The notes under the pieces were generated by a model. The model was given only the letters and a program-made list of their open reading frames with translations, was not told where the DNA came from and did no database searches. From the NCBI RefSeq assembly GCF_022919075.1, contig NZ_CP095078.1, positions 1 through 64,000 of the forward strand: 64,000 bases of DNA, given 5' to 3'. Origin of the DNA: Nocardioides sp. W7 (lineage in GTDB: Bacteria; Actinomycetota; Actinomycetes; Propionibacteriales; Nocardioidaceae). Positions within the stretch are counted from its first letter, which is position 1. Every line of letters starts with the position of its first letter. Made by a program: the position numbers and the translations under genes. Below, piece by piece: positions 18,584 to 28,501 of this stretch.

Positions 18584-19087
18584 TCAGCGCTTGCTGAACT
18601 GCGGAGCCTTACGAGCCTTCTTCAGACCGGCCTTCTTGCGCTCGATGACGCGGGCGTCACGCGTGAGCAGCCCGGCCTTCTTGAGCGCCGGCCGGTTGGC
18701 CTCTTCGTCGATGAAGTTCAGGCACCGGGCCACGCCGAGACGCAGCGCGCCGGCCTGACCGGTGATGCCGCCACCGTGGATGCGGGCGATCACGTCGAAC
18801 CGGCCGTCGAGCTGAAGCTCGGCGAAGGGCTCGTTGACGACCTGCTGGTGCAGCTTGTTGGGGAAGTACGACTCGAGCGTCCGCCCGTTGACGCGCCACT
18901 GGCCGGTGCCGGGGACGATGCGCACGCGGGCGACGGCCTCCTTGCGGCGGCCGGTGGCGCCGGCGGGGGCGATCGTCGCCGGACGCAGCGGGGCGTCGGC
19001 GGACGGGGCGCTCTCGGAGCTGTAGGCAACGCCCTGCTCGTTGGTCTCGAAGGTCTCCTCGACCTCGGTGGTCTCAGTGTCAGCCAC
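18584..19087 (-). CDS. rpsI: 30S ribosomal protein S9
   Basis: 167-residue S9 with the conserved core [35 protein letters not shown] and the C-terminal [12 protein letters not shown] tail that reaches tRNA in the P site. The first ~45 residues are an acidic, low-complexity extension ([14 protein letters not shown]). GTG at 19085-19087 is preferred over TTG 19093 because GAAGAGG lies 8 nt upstream of it. It is 38 bp downstream of rplM in the same operon. Confidence 0.97.
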   Translation of the reverse strand: MADTETTEVEETFETNEQGVAYSSESAPSADAPLRPATIAPAGATGRRKEAVARVRIVPGTGQWRVNGRTLESYFPNKLHQQVVNEPFAELQLDGRFDVIARIHGGGITGQAGALRLGVARCLNFIDEEANRPALKKAGLLTRDARVIERKKAGLKKARKAPQFSKR

Positions 19088-19125
19088 TGTCAAATCCTCT
19101 TCAGATCTCGGTTCGGCGGATGCGA

Positions 19126-19569
19126 TTACTGGGAGATCTGGATGATCTCGAAGGGAACGGCCTGCTGGGCCGCGTGCGGGTGCGTCGGGCCGGAGTAGAC
19201 CTTCAGCTTCTTCAAGATCTGCCGACCGAGCTTGTTCTTCGGCAGCATGCCCCAGACGGCCTTCTCGATGGCCTTGCGGGCATCCTTCTCCAGCAGCTCA
19301 CCGATCGGGGTGGCCGAGAGGCCGCCCGGGTAGCCGGAGTGGCGGTAGGCCATCTTCGTCGTCTTCTTGGTGCCGGACAGGGCGACCTTCTCCGCGTTGA
19401 TGACGATGACGAAGTCACCGGTGTCGACGTGCGGGGCGAAGATCGCCTTGTGCTTGCCGCGCAGGAGGTTCGCCGAGGTGACGGCGAGCTTGCCGAGGAC
19501 GATGTCGGTGGCGTCGATGACGTGCCACTCGCGCGTGATGTCTCCGGGCTTCGGGCTGTACGTGGGCAC
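19126..19569 (-). CDS. rplM: 50S ribosomal protein L13
   Basis: 147-residue L13. Hallmarks: [21 protein letters not shown] at the N-terminus, [25 protein letters not shown], and [19 protein letters not shown]. Start GTG 19567-19569 ([10 protein letters not shown]). First gene of the rplM-rpsI operon with a ~140-nt leader. Confidence 0.97.
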   Translation of the reverse strand: MPTYSPKPGDITREWHVIDATDIVLGKLAVTSANLLRGKHKAIFAPHVDTGDFVIVINAEKVALSGTKKTTKMAYRHSGYPGGLSATPIGELLEKDARKAIEKAVWGMLPKNKLGRQILKKLKVYSGPTHPHAAQQAVPFEIIQISQ

Positions 19570-19749
19570 AGTTCTAGCCTTCTCGTTCGTTGGACCCCGG
19601 TCGGTGTGCCGACCAGGTGGTGATGCCGCGCCTTCTGACGAACAACTGCCCGGCTCAGACTCGTCCGGGACTGCCCTCCACGTGCTTGACGCACCAGGGC
19701 GGCAGGGGCGCGACCACCCAAGATACGGGCCTGCCAGCACGGCGGTCAA
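19570..19749 (-). promoter_or_regulatory. rplM promoter and ~140-nt 5' leader
   Basis: On the minus strand a -35 TTGACC (19744-19749) and a -10 TATCTT (19720-19725) are separated by 18 bp. Transcription would begin near 19712, leaving about 140 nt before the rplM start. The leader contains a hairpin GGTCGG/CCGACC (19599-19614). L13 operons in other bacteria use leader-mediated autoregulation; that this one does is inference. Confidence 0.55.
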
Positions 19750-19782
19750 AACCGCACGGAGACCGCGGTGCGGACACCGGGT

Positions 19783-19817
19783 GTCGACCGTTCATCAGCA
19801 ACGGATAAGTTGCCGGG
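19783..19817 (+). promoter_or_regulatory. Putative gltA promoter, leaderless transcript
   Basis: A -10-like TAAGTT (19806-19811) ends 6 bp before the GTG at 19818, with TCGACC as a weak -35 about 16 bp upstream. No Shine-Dalgarno is present. The geometry predicts transcription starting at or next to the start codon. Confidence 0.35.
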
Positions 19818-21107
<1,290 letters not shown>

Positions 21108-21145
21108 TCTGAGCTGCCGGAGCTTGCGACGGCAGGTCGGATGAT

Positions 21146-21173
21146 GGTGTCGAGCGACCCGCGTATCGAGACC
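21146..21173. repeat. REP-like actinobacterial palindrome
   Basis: GGTGTCGAG at 21146-21154 and TATCGAGACC at 21164-21173 frame a 9-nt centre. The outer words match the ends of the dispersed element found elsewhere in this window inside the ABC-F gene (27536-27557). Confidence 0.45.
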
Positions 21174-21180
21174 CCCTGAC

Positions 21181-21828
21181 GTGACCAAGCACAGCACCAC
21201 CGAGACGACCCCCGACGGCACGCCGTCGGGGGTCGTCTGGGATCTCGGCAACGTCCTCATCGACTGGCAGCCGTCGTACGCCGTCGCGGCCGCCGTGGGC
21301 GAGGCCGAGGCGGCCCGCTTCCTGGCGGCCGACGACTTCGACTTCCTGGCCTGGAACCACCTCCAGGACTCGGGCGGCCGGTGGGAGCCCGCCGAGGCCG
21401 AGGTGGCACGCACGCACCCGCACTGGGCCGCGCACGCGCGGGCCTATCGCGCCCACTTCCCGCGGTCGCTGGTCGGCGAGGTGCCCGGCAGCGTCGACCT
21501 GGTACGCGCGCTGCACGCGGCCGGCGTACCCCAGTGGGGGCTGACCAACTGGTCCGACGAGCTGTGGCCGCACGCCCCGGCGATGTTCGACTTCCTCGCC
21601 CTGCTCGACGGCGTCGTCGTCTCCGGCACCGAGGGCGTCGCGAAGCCCGAGCCGCGGGTCTTCGCGATCGTGGGCGAGCGCGCCGGCCTGCCGCTGGACG
21701 AGCTGGTCTTCGTCGACGACCGCGCCGACAACGTCGCCGCCGCCGTCTCGCTCGGGATGGACGGCATCGTCTTCACCGACGCCGGCTCGCTGCGGGCGGA
21801 GCTGCTCGCGCGCGGCCTGCCCGTATGA
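21181..21828 (+). CDS. HAD-superfamily hydrolase (YihX-like)
   Basis: 215-residue HAD IA hydrolase. Motif I is WDLGNVLIDW with the nucleophile Asp; as in YihX-type phosphatases the +2 residue is Gly, not Asp. Motif II GLTNWSD, motif III Lys in VAKPEPRVF, motif IV FVDDRADNVAAA. Likely a small sugar-phosphate phosphatase. The start GTG 21181 is the only upstream candidate. A 17-bp perfect hairpin lies inside codons 8-19. Confidence 0.85.
   Translation: MTKHSTTETTPDGTPSGVVWDLGNVLIDWQPSYAVAAAVGEAEAARFLAADDFDFLAWNHLQDSGGRWEPAEAEVARTHPHWAAHARAYRAHFPRSLVGEVPGSVDLVRALHAAGVPQWGLTNWSDELWPHAPAMFDFLALLDGVVVSGTEGVAKPEPRVFAIVGERAGLPLDELVFVDDRADNVAAAVSLGMDGIVFTDAGSLRAELLARGLPV
21203..21238 (+). terminator. 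Perfect hairpin inside the 5' end of the HAD gene
   Basis: AGACGACCCCCGACGG (21203-21218) pairs perfectly with 21223-21238; loop CACG. It lies 22 bp after the proposed HAD start and 96 bp after the gltA stop. It could terminate gltA read-through or block translation of the HAD gene. Confidence 0.5.
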
Positions 21829-21885
21829 CGCCGGGGTTCTCCGCCATCCCCTGACGTTCTCGGGCGTTGCGATCCCCGCACCCGC

Positions 21886-23454
21886 TCAGACCGCGCGGTC
21901 GCGACCCTGCCAGTACGGCGCGCGCAGGTCGCGCTTGAGGATCTTGCCGGTGGGGTTGCGGGGCAGCAGCTCGAGCACGTCCACGGACCTGGGGCACTTG
22001 TAGTGCGCCAGGTGCTCGCGACACCAGTCGATCAGCTCGGCCTCGGTCGCCGAGGTGTCCGGCTTCAGCGACACCACCGCCTTGACCGCCTCGCCCCACT
22101 GGTCGTCCGGGATGCCGATGACGGCGACCTCCATGACGGCGGGGTGCTCGGCGAGCACCCGCTCGATCTCCGGGCTGTAGATGTTCTCGCCGCCGCTGAT
22201 GATCATGTCCTTGAGCCGGTCCTGGACGAAGACGTAGCCGCCGTCGTCGACCTTGCCCAGGTCGCCGGTGCGGAACCAGCCGTCCTCGACCAGCACCTTC
22301 GCGGTCTCCTCCGGCTTGCCGAGGAAGCCCTTCATCACCTGCTTCGAGCGCAGCCAGATCTCACCGTGCTCGCCGACCGGCAGGTCCGTCAGGGTGCCCG
22401 GGTCGACGATCCGCACCTCCATGCCGGGGATCGGCCGTCCCGCGGAGACCAGTCGCTCGGGGTGCTCGGGGTCGCGGTGGTCCTCGGGCATCAGATGGGT
22501 GGCCACACCGGCGACCTCGGTGAGGCCGTAGACCTGCACGAAGTCGGTGTCGGGCCAGGCCTCCATCGCCGAGCGGAGCAGCGGGAGCGGCATCGGCGAG
22601 GCGCCGTACGTGTAGGTCTTCAGCGCGCCGAACAGCTTGACCGCGTCGGGCCCGGCCTGCAGCACCTGCGCGAGGACGGCCGGCACCAGGAAGGTGCGGT
22701 TCGCGCCGCTGAGGATCGCGCCGGCCAGCGAGGCACCGTCGGGGTCGCGGGTCATCACGCTCGGCAGGCCGTCGTGCAGGCCGAGCAGGACGTACGACGA
22801 GCCGCCGACGTGGAACAGCGGCATCGCGACCATGATCTTGTCGCCGGGGTCGAGCACCAGCCCGTCGTGGGAGTTCACGGTGTGCTCGACCATGTTGGTG
22901 TGGGTGAGCATCACGCCCTTGGGCCGGCCGGTGGTGCCGGAGGAGTACATCACCAGGCACACGTCGTCGGGCGAGACGTCGGCCGGTCGCGCCACCGGCG
23001 TCGCCGCGGCCAGGAACGCCTCGTACTCGTCACCCTCGGCCCCGTCCGGGGTCACCTCGATGATCCTCTCGACCTGCGGGAGCCGGTCGCGGATCTTCTC
23101 GATCGCGGGCATCAGCTCCGTCCCGACCACCAGGATCCGGGCGCCGCTGTCGTTGACGGCGTAGTCGATCTCGTCTTCCGCGAGCCGCCAGTTGACGATG
23201 GCGTTGGCCGCACCCAGCGACCCGGCCCCGAGGCTGATCTCGACGCACGCCGGGTGGTTCTTGTCGAGGAAGGCGACCACGTCGCCGCGACCGATGCCGA
23301 GCGCCTGCAGGCCGCCCGCGGCCCGGCGTACCCGGTCGTCCCACTCGCGCCAGGTCCAGGTGCGGCCGAGGTAGGTCATGCACTCGGCATCGGGGGTGGT
23401 GGCCGCCCAGTGGGAGACCCGGTCGTCGACGAAGCGCGGCTCCGGAGCTGTCAT
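21886..23454 (-). CDS. Fatty-acid/aryl AMP ligase (acyl-CoA synthetase)
   Basis: 522-residue ANL-family enzyme that activates a carboxylic acid with ATP and CoA. Motifs: YSSGTTGRPKGVMLTH (P-loop), YGLTEVAGVATHL, GWFRTGDLGKVDDGGYVFVQDRLKDMI (hinge region) and PRNPTGKILKRDLR with the catalytic Lys near the C-terminus. Start chosen at ATG 23454 (MTAPEPRF); the longer frame begins 12 codons earlier. Chain length cannot be read from the sequence. Divergent from the HtrA-like protease. Confidence 0.92.
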   Translation of the reverse strand: MTAPEPRFVDDRVSHWAATTPDAECMTYLGRTWTWREWDDRVRRAAGGLQALGIGRGDVVAFLDKNHPACVEISLGAGSLGAANAIVNWRLAEDEIDYAVNDSGARILVVGTELMPAIEKIRDRLPQVERIIEVTPDGAEGDEYEAFLAAATPVARPADVSPDDVCLVMYSSGTTGRPKGVMLTHTNMVEHTVNSHDGLVLDPGDKIMVAMPLFHVGGSSYVLLGLHDGLPSVMTRDPDGASLAGAILSGANRTFLVPAVLAQVLQAGPDAVKLFGALKTYTYGASPMPLPLLRSAMEAWPDTDFVQVYGLTEVAGVATHLMPEDHRDPEHPERLVSAGRPIPGMEVRIVDPGTLTDLPVGEHGEIWLRSKQVMKGFLGKPEETAKVLVEDGWFRTGDLGKVDDGGYVFVQDRLKDMIISGGENIYSPEIERVLAEHPAVMEVAVIGIPDDQWGEAVKAVVSLKPDTSATEAELIDWCREHLAHYKCPRSVDVLELLPRNPTGKILKRDLRAPYWQGRDRAV

Positions 23455-23573
23455 GCCGGTGATTGTGTCGCGGGTCACACGACCCGACAACCGGGCGCGG
23501 GGACGCCGGCTTCTTCGAGGACGTGAAGGCGGATCTCAGCGTCGTCACAGATTGGGCCCCCATCGTGGAGACC

Positions 23574-24947
23574 ATGAACGACCAGCCCAGCACCTCTCCT
23601 TCCGGGAACCACCCCGGCGACCAGCCCCCCTTCGACCCGGCCGGCCGGGCAACCGACGACACCCGTCCGATCTTCCAGGGTCCCCCGCCGCCGCCGCCGT
23701 CCTTCGCGCCGCCGGTCCAGCCGGCCCCCGCGACCCAGCCGCTCGCGGCCCAGCCGCCACGTCGTGGCCGGAAGGGCTTCGCCGCGGCCGTCGTCGCGGC
23801 CTCGCTCCTGGTGGGCGGCGCCGCCGGTGTCGGCGGCGCGGCGGCCTGGTCGGCCTTCGACGACGAGCCGGCCGGCGGGACCGCGTCTCCGGGGCGGACC
23901 ACCTCCCAGGTGGCCGACACCCCCGACTCCCCCGCCGCGGACGGCAGCGTCGAGTCCGTCGCGTCCTCCGTGCTGCCTTCGGTGGTGAAGATCGATGTGA
24001 CCGGCTCGGGTGGGTCCGGGTCGGGCTCGGGCATCATCCTCAGCTCCGACGGCCAGATCCTCACCAACGACCACGTCGCCGCCCTCGCCGGCGAGGGCGG
24101 CCGGATCTCGGTGTCGTTCAACGACGGCACCAAGGCTCCCGCCGAGGTGGTCGGCACCGACCCGCTGACCGACGTCGCGGTGATCCAGGCCCAGGACGTC
24201 TCCGGTCTCACGCCCGCCACCCTCGGCTCCTCCGACGACCTGGCGGTCGGCGAGGGCGTGGTGGCGATCGGCTCGCCGTTCGGCCTCGACGCCACCGTCA
24301 CCAGCGGCATCGTCAGCGCGCTCAACCGCCCGGTCGACGTCGGCAGCGACGGCAACGGCAACACCACGGCGTACCCCGCCATCCAGACCGACGCGGCGAT
24401 CAACCCCGGCAACAGCGGCGGCGCGCTGGTCGACATGGCCGGCCACGTCGTCGGCATCAACTCCTCGATTCAGACCACGAGCTCCTCCTCGCAGTTCGGG
24501 CAGGGCCAGGAGGGCGGCTCGATCGGCCTCGGCTTCGCGATCCCGATCTCGGATGCGATGCCGATCGTCGAGCAGATCGTGGCCGGCGAGACCCCGACCC
24601 ACGCCCGCCTCGGCATCACCGTCTCCGACGTCGGCGCCACCCAGGGTGGCAACGGCGGTGGCAACGGCGGTGGCAACGGCACCGCGCCGCAGGAGCAGGA
24701 GCAGAGCACCGAGGGTGCGCAGATCCAGGAGATCGGCGACGGCTCGGCGGCCGGCAAGGCGGGCCTGAAGGCCAGCGACGTCATCACCAAGGTGGACGAC
24801 CAGCTGATCTCCAGCTCCGACGACCTGATCGCCACCATCCGCTCCTACCGGCCCGGCGACACCGTCACCGTCACCTACCAGCGCGACGGTGCGGAGAAGA
24901 CCGCCGAGCTGAAGCTGGACTCGGACGCCTCGTCGTCCAAGTCCTGA
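23574..24947 (+). CDS. HtrA/DegP-like membrane serine protease
   Basis: 457 residues. A Pro-rich cytoplasmic N-terminus (1-65) precedes one membrane helix (about 68-93). The trypsin-like domain has His167 (TNDHVAAL), Asp200 (LTDVAVIQ) and Ser281 (NPGNSGGALV). A C-terminal PDZ domain (about 345-440) is joined by a Gly/Asn linker made of repeated GGGN units. Acts in the cell envelope, probably on misfolded proteins. Start ATG at 23574. Ends 72 bp before the convergent GNAT gene. Confidence 0.93.
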   Translation: MNDQPSTSPSGNHPGDQPPFDPAGRATDDTRPIFQGPPPPPPSFAPPVQPAPATQPLAAQPPRRGRKGFAAAVVAASLLVGGAAGVGGAAAWSAFDDEPAGGTASPGRTTSQVADTPDSPAADGSVESVASSVLPSVVKIDVTGSGGSGSGSGIILSSDGQILTNDHVAALAGEGGRISVSFNDGTKAPAEVVGTDPLTDVAVIQAQDVSGLTPATLGSSDDLAVGEGVVAIGSPFGLDATVTSGIVSALNRPVDVGSDGNGNTTAYPAIQTDAAINPGNSGGALVDMAGHVVGINSSIQTTSSSSQFGQGQEGGSIGLGFAIPISDAMPIVEQIVAGETPTHARLGITVSDVGATQGGNGGGNGGGNGTAPQEQEQSTEGAQIQEIGDGSAAGKAGLKASDVITKVDDQLISSSDDLIATIRSYRPGDTVTVTYQRDGAEKTAELKLDSDASSSKS

Positions 24948-24970
24948 CCTGACCGGGGGGACCGGGGGTG

Positions 24971-24994
24971 GGCCGGCTTGGGGGTGAGCCGGCC
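24971..24994. terminator. Hairpin between convergent protease and GNAT genes
   Basis: GGCCGGCT (24971-24978) pairs with AGCCGGCC (24987-24994), loop 8 nt, inside a G-rich 70-bp gap. No T-tract. Confidence 0.5.
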
Positions 24995-25019
24995 AGGGTG
25001 GCCCGGCTGGGCCGAGGAT

Positions 25020-26042
25020 TCAGAGGTGCTTCTGGAACTCGCCCAGCCGGGCCACCGGCACGAAACCCAGCAGGTCGTTGACGCGGACCATGTGCTCGTT
25101 GACCTCGGCGTTGTAGGTGATCAGCTTCGCGAGGCCGGGGCGCTCGGCCTGCAGCAGCCGCAGGTTGGCGACCTTGACGGCGATCCCGAGTCGGTGGCCC
25201 CGGTGGTCGCGGCGGGCCAGGGTGCCCCACTGGTAGGCGCGGTCCGACTCGTGCTCGGTGAGCGCCAGGTCGGAGTAGGCGACCAGCTCGCCGGCCGCGG
25301 TCAGCGCCACGGTGTTGAACTTGGTGCGGCCCTGCCGGGCGAGCACGGCCTCCTGCTCGCGGACCGCCTCGGGGCTGGCGGCCTCGGGCTCGACGTCGAG
25401 CTCGCCGGTCGGCGCCTCGGTCAGCAGGCTCGCGGTGAGGGCTGACCAGCCCGCCAGCAGCTCCTCGGGCACCGGTCCCACCCACGAGCGCAGCGTGTAC
25501 GACGCGTGACGCGGCGCCGCCTCGGCCGCGAGCCGGTCGAGCAGCCCGCCGGCGACCGGCAACGGGACCTCCCGCTGGACGTCGCCGAGGGCGAGCGCGT
25601 AGCCCCGGGCCCGGGCGAACTCCGGCCCGCTCTCGCCGGTGCCGTCGGGGCCGGCGTCGTACGCATAGCGGGCCTCGCCTCCCAGGATGCGCCGGCCGCG
25701 CTCGCGCGCGACCCGCTCCAGGTGGGCGAGCAGGGCGCTGGCGTGGCCACGGCGCCGGTGCTCGGGGAGCACGTGGACCGAGAGCTCGGCGCGGTCGAGG
25801 TTGTCCAGCAGCGGGGTGCGCAGCCAGCCGGCCGCGACGACCTCGTCGCCGACGACACCGCTCCAGCCGGCGTTCCGGTGCCGGGTGCCGGAGTCCTGCA
25901 TCATCGCCCGCAGCTCCTCGACCTGCCAGACGGTGGCGACATCCTCCCGGCCGTGCCGCTCGGCGAGGGCGTAGGCCCGGTGCCAGGCGTCGAAGGCGGC
26001 GCGGTCGTAGACGTCGAGGTCGACGATCCGCAGCTCGCTCAT
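25020..26042 (-). CDS. Double-GNAT acetyltransferase
   Basis: 340 residues, two GNAT domains: motif A copies are LSVHVLPEHRRRGHASALL (about 91-109) and TLARRDHRGHRLGIAVKVA (about 279-297), with NDLLGFVPVARLGEFQKHL at the end. It is paralogous to the protein at 14392-15396, sharing the HRGHRLG motif and the C-terminal N-x-LGF/Y pattern. Its ATG overlaps the stop of the ABC-F gene (26039-26042), suggesting a joint role in resistance or ribosome-related protection. Substrate unknown. Confidence 0.85.
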   Translation of the reverse strand: MSELRIVDLDVYDRAAFDAWHRAYALAERHGREDVATVWQVEELRAMMQDSGTRHRNAGWSGVVGDEVVAAGWLRTPLLDNLDRAELSVHVLPEHRRRGHASALLAHLERVARERGRRILGGEARYAYDAGPDGTGESGPEFARARGYALALGDVQREVPLPVAGGLLDRLAAEAAPRHASYTLRSWVGPVPEELLAGWSALTASLLTEAPTGELDVEPEAASPEAVREQEAVLARQGRTKFNTVALTAAGELVAYSDLALTEHESDRAYQWGTLARRDHRGHRLGIAVKVANLRLLQAERPGLAKLITYNAEVNEHMVRVNDLLGFVPVARLGEFQKHL

Positions 26043-27781
26043 CGCGCGCGCTGCACCCGGCCCTCGTCCCAGACCGGCCCGTCGGACTCGTAGACCTCGC
26101 CGTCGGCGCCGTAGACCAGGAATCGGTCGAAGCCGCGGGCGAACCAGCGGTCGTGGGTGACCGCCAGCACGGTGCCCTCGAACGCCGCGAGCCCCTCCTC
26201 CAGCGCCTCGGCGGACTGCACGTCGAGGTTGTCGGTGGGCTCGTCGAGCAGGAGCAGGGTCGCGCCGGAGAGCTCCAGCAGCAGGATCTGGAACCGTGCC
26301 TGCTGGCCGCCGCTCAGCGACTCGAACGGCTGCTCCCCGGCGTGGGCCAGCTCGTAGCGGTCCAGGACCCGCGCGGCCTGCTCGCGACCCATGCCCTGAC
26401 GACCGCCCGGGTGGCCGTCTCCGCGGTGCAGCACCTCCAGCAGGGTGCGACCGATCAGCTCGGGGTGGTCGTGGGTCTGCACGAACCACCCGGGCCGCAC
26501 CCGCGCTCCGAGCTTGGCCTTGCCGGCGTGCGGGACCGGGCGGATCTCGACCTCCCCCACCGGGCGGTGCTCGACGTCGGGGTCGCTGCCGCCGACGGCC
26601 AGCAGCCGCAGGAAGTGCGACTTGCCGGAGCCGTTGGAACCGAGCACGGCCACCCGCTCGCCGTACCAGACCTCGAGGTCGAAGGGCTTCATCAGCCCGG
26701 TCATCTCGGTACCCTCGCTGCGCTCGCTACTCGATACGAGCAGCTCCAGGCCCTCGCAGACCACGGCGCGCTTGCCCGTGCGCCCGCCCTTGAGGCGCAT
26801 GGAGACCTGCTGCTCGCGCGGCTGCTCCATCGGCGGGCCGGCCTCCTCGAACTTGCGGAGCCGGGTCTGCGCGGCGCGGTACTGGCTGGACATGCCGTCG
26901 TTGTACTCGGACTTGATCTTCAGCCGGAGCACCAGCGCCTTGAGCTTGGCCTGCTCCTCGTCCCAGCGGCGGCGCAGCTCCTCCAGACGGGCGAACCGGT
27001 CCTTGCGGGCCTCGTGGTACGACGCGAAGCCGCCCGGGTGGGTCCACACCGTGTTCCCTGCGGCGCCGAGCTCGACGGTGACGACCCGGGTGGCGGTGTT
27101 GTTCAGCAGCTCGCGGTCGTGGCTGATCATCAGGATCGTCTTGTCGGACTCGCGGACCCGCTGCTCCAGCCAGATCTTGCCGGGGACGTCCAGGTAGTTG
27201 TCGGGCTCGTCGAGGAGCAGCACCTGGTCGGGACCACGGAGCAGGAACTCCAGCACCAGCCGCTTCTGCTCGCCGCCGGACAGGGTGGTCAGCTCGCGGT
27301 ACTTCGCCCGGTCGTAGGGCAGCTCCAGCGCCGCGACGGTGCAGACGTCCCAGGTCACCTCGACGTCGTACCCGCCGGCATCGGCGTACTCCCCCAGGGC
27401 GGTGGCGTAGGCCATCTGGGTCTTCTCGTCGTCGCTGTCCATCAAGGCCAGCTCGAGGCGGTCGACCTCGGCGGCGGCCGCGCGGACCCGCGGCGGCGAG
27501 ATGCTCAGCAGCAGGTCGGCGACGGTGGGCTCGTCGGTGGTCGAGCTTGTCGAGACCCCGACGTGCTGGCGCATCACGCCCAGCCCGCCGCTGCGGGTCA
27601 CGGCGCCCGCGTGCGGCTGCAGGTCTCCGGTGATGATCCTCAGCAGCGTCGTCTTGCCCGCGCCGTTGGCCCCCACCAGCGCGACCTTGGCGCCCTCGCC
27701 GACCCGGAAGGAGACCTCGTCGAGCAGCGCCCGCCCGTCCGGCAGCTCGTAACGCACCCCTGCGACATCCACGTGACCCAC
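26039..27781 (-). CDS. ABC-F family ATPase
   Basis: 580-residue duplicated ATPase without membrane segments. Domain 1: Walker A GANGAGKTT (37-45), LSGGEQKR, LLLDEPDNYLD. Domain 2: Walker A GSNGSGKSH, LSGGQQAR, LLLDEPTDNLD. The linker of about 80 charged residues between them is the P-site tRNA interaction motif region. ABC-F proteins act on ribosomes and often give resistance to ribosome-targeting drugs. Two REP-like sequences are contained in frame and encode VSTSSTTD (76-83) and VSSSERSEGTE (348-358). Start GTG 27781; GTG 27772 is an alternative. Confidence 0.93.
   Translation of the reverse strand: MGHVDVAGVRYELPDGRALLDEVSFRVGEGAKVALVGANGAGKTTLLRIITGDLQPHAGAVTRSGGLGVMRQHVGVSTSSTTDEPTVADLLLSISPPRVRAAAAEVDRLELALMDSDDEKTQMAYATALGEYADAGGYDVEVTWDVCTVAALELPYDRAKYRELTTLSGGEQKRLVLEFLLRGPDQVLLLDEPDNYLDVPGKIWLEQRVRESDKTILMISHDRELLNNTATRVVTVELGAAGNTVWTHPGGFASYHEARKDRFARLEELRRRWDEEQAKLKALVLRLKIKSEYNDGMSSQYRAAQTRLRKFEEAGPPMEQPREQQVSMRLKGGRTGKRAVVCEGLELLVSSSERSEGTEMTGLMKPFDLEVWYGERVAVLGSNGSGKSHFLRLLAVGGSDPDVEHRPVGEVEIRPVPHAGKAKLGARVRPGWFVQTHDHPELIGRTLLEVLHRGDGHPGGRQGMGREQAARVLDRYELAHAGEQPFESLSGGQQARFQILLLELSGATLLLLDEPTDNLDVQSAEALEEGLAAFEGTVLAVTHDRWFARGFDRFLVYGADGEVYESDGPVWDEGRVQRAR
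26708..26740. repeat. REP-like element (long type) inside the ABC-F gene
   Basis: The stretch CTCGCTGCGCTCGCTACTCGA lies at 26714-26733 plus one base, within a 33-bp segment translated as VSSSERSEGTE. From memory this wording belongs to a dispersed palindromic repeat of Nocardioides and relatives, usually found between genes. Confidence 0.5.
27536..27557. repeat. REP-like element (short type) inside the ABC-F gene
   Basis: GGTCGAGCTTGTCGAGACC (27539-27557), preceded by GGT, is translated in the minus-strand gene as VSTSSTTD. It is the short form of the dispersed actinobacterial repeat and is in frame, so the gene stays open. Confidence 0.55.
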
Positions 27782-27823
27782 GTCGGAGGATTCTCCGCCA
27801 TCGGGTCGCGCCGAGCATCTTCT

Positions 27824-28501
27824 TTAGGCGACTGCCGGGAGCTCGGACACCTCGCGCAGCACGTCGCGGACGTACGACGGGGAGAGCATCACCTGCTCCC
27901 AGGTGAACCGCAGGACCGTCCAGCCTTCGACGCTCAGTGCCGTGTAGCGGACGCAGTCGCGGCTGTGCTCGTCGCGCCCGGTGTGGAACTCCCAGGAGTC
28001 GGCCTCGATCACGAGGCGCCGTCGTACGTCGACGAGGTCGGGGTGCCAGGTGCGCCCGCGCGCGACGACCGGGTGCTGGGGCTCGACCTCCAGTCCGCCG
28101 ACCTCGACGACGAGCGCGCGCAGCACGGATTCGAACGGGTTGGCGGACCTCGCGTCTGCCCCGGCGGCGATCCTGCGGCAGGCAGTCGCACCTGGGCCGC
28201 GCACCTGGGCGGCCGCGGTTCTCAGCTCGTCCTTCGTCACGTCGCCGCCCCGTAGCGCCGATTCGGCAACGGCGAGGGCCTCGTCGAACGGCAGCCGGCG
28301 CGCGCAGTCGAGCACCGTCCGCAGCGGGGTCGTCACGCCGTCGCGGACCTCGCTCTTCGTGAGGTCGGCGTACGCGACATGGACGGTGGCCCGGGTGTCG
28401 GCGTCGAGGCGGCGCTTGCGCCGGACCGTCACCCACGGGCGGTCGGGCACCGTCTTGACCGCCCAGCCGTGGTGCTGGGCGGCGCTGAGGTGGGAGGTCA
28501 C
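27824..28501 (-). CDS. DUF559 (endonuclease-like) protein, 5' end lost
   Basis: 225-residue open frame from GTG 28501. The C-terminus (about 130-220) is a DUF559/VSR-type nuclease fold: HPDLVDVRRRLVIEADSWEFH with candidate metal ligands, then GWTVLRFTWEQVM. Relatives also have an N-terminal AbiEi-like winged helix. Here the frame is open only back to 28594, and the family stretch VVRLGRG is read one frame over (28558-28578), with the continuation RFALA in frame at 28544-28558. A 1-nt deletion and a truncation are therefore likely. I regard it as a probable remnant; the C-terminal domain could still be expressed. Confidence 0.65.
   Translation of the reverse strand: MTSHLSAAQHHGWAVKTVPDRPWVTVRRKRRLDADTRATVHVAYADLTKSEVRDGVTTPLRTVLDCARRLPFDEALAVAESALRGGDVTKDELRTAAAQVRGPGATACRRIAAGADARSANPFESVLRALVVEVGGLEVEPQHPVVARGRTWHPDLVDVRRRLVIEADSWEFHTGRDEHSRDCVRYTALSVEGWTVLRFTWEQVMLSPSYVRDVLREVSELPAVA

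Noticed and set aside
24652..24690. Tandem GGTGGCAAC repeats in the protease gene as a microsatellite or CRISPR-like array
   Set aside because: Only three in-frame units coding for a Gly/Asn linker between protease and PDZ domains; no spacers.
21836..27800. Repeat of TTCTCCGCCAT near 21840 and 27790
   Set aside because: Only 11 bp, in unrelated contexts; expected by chance in such GC-rich DNA.
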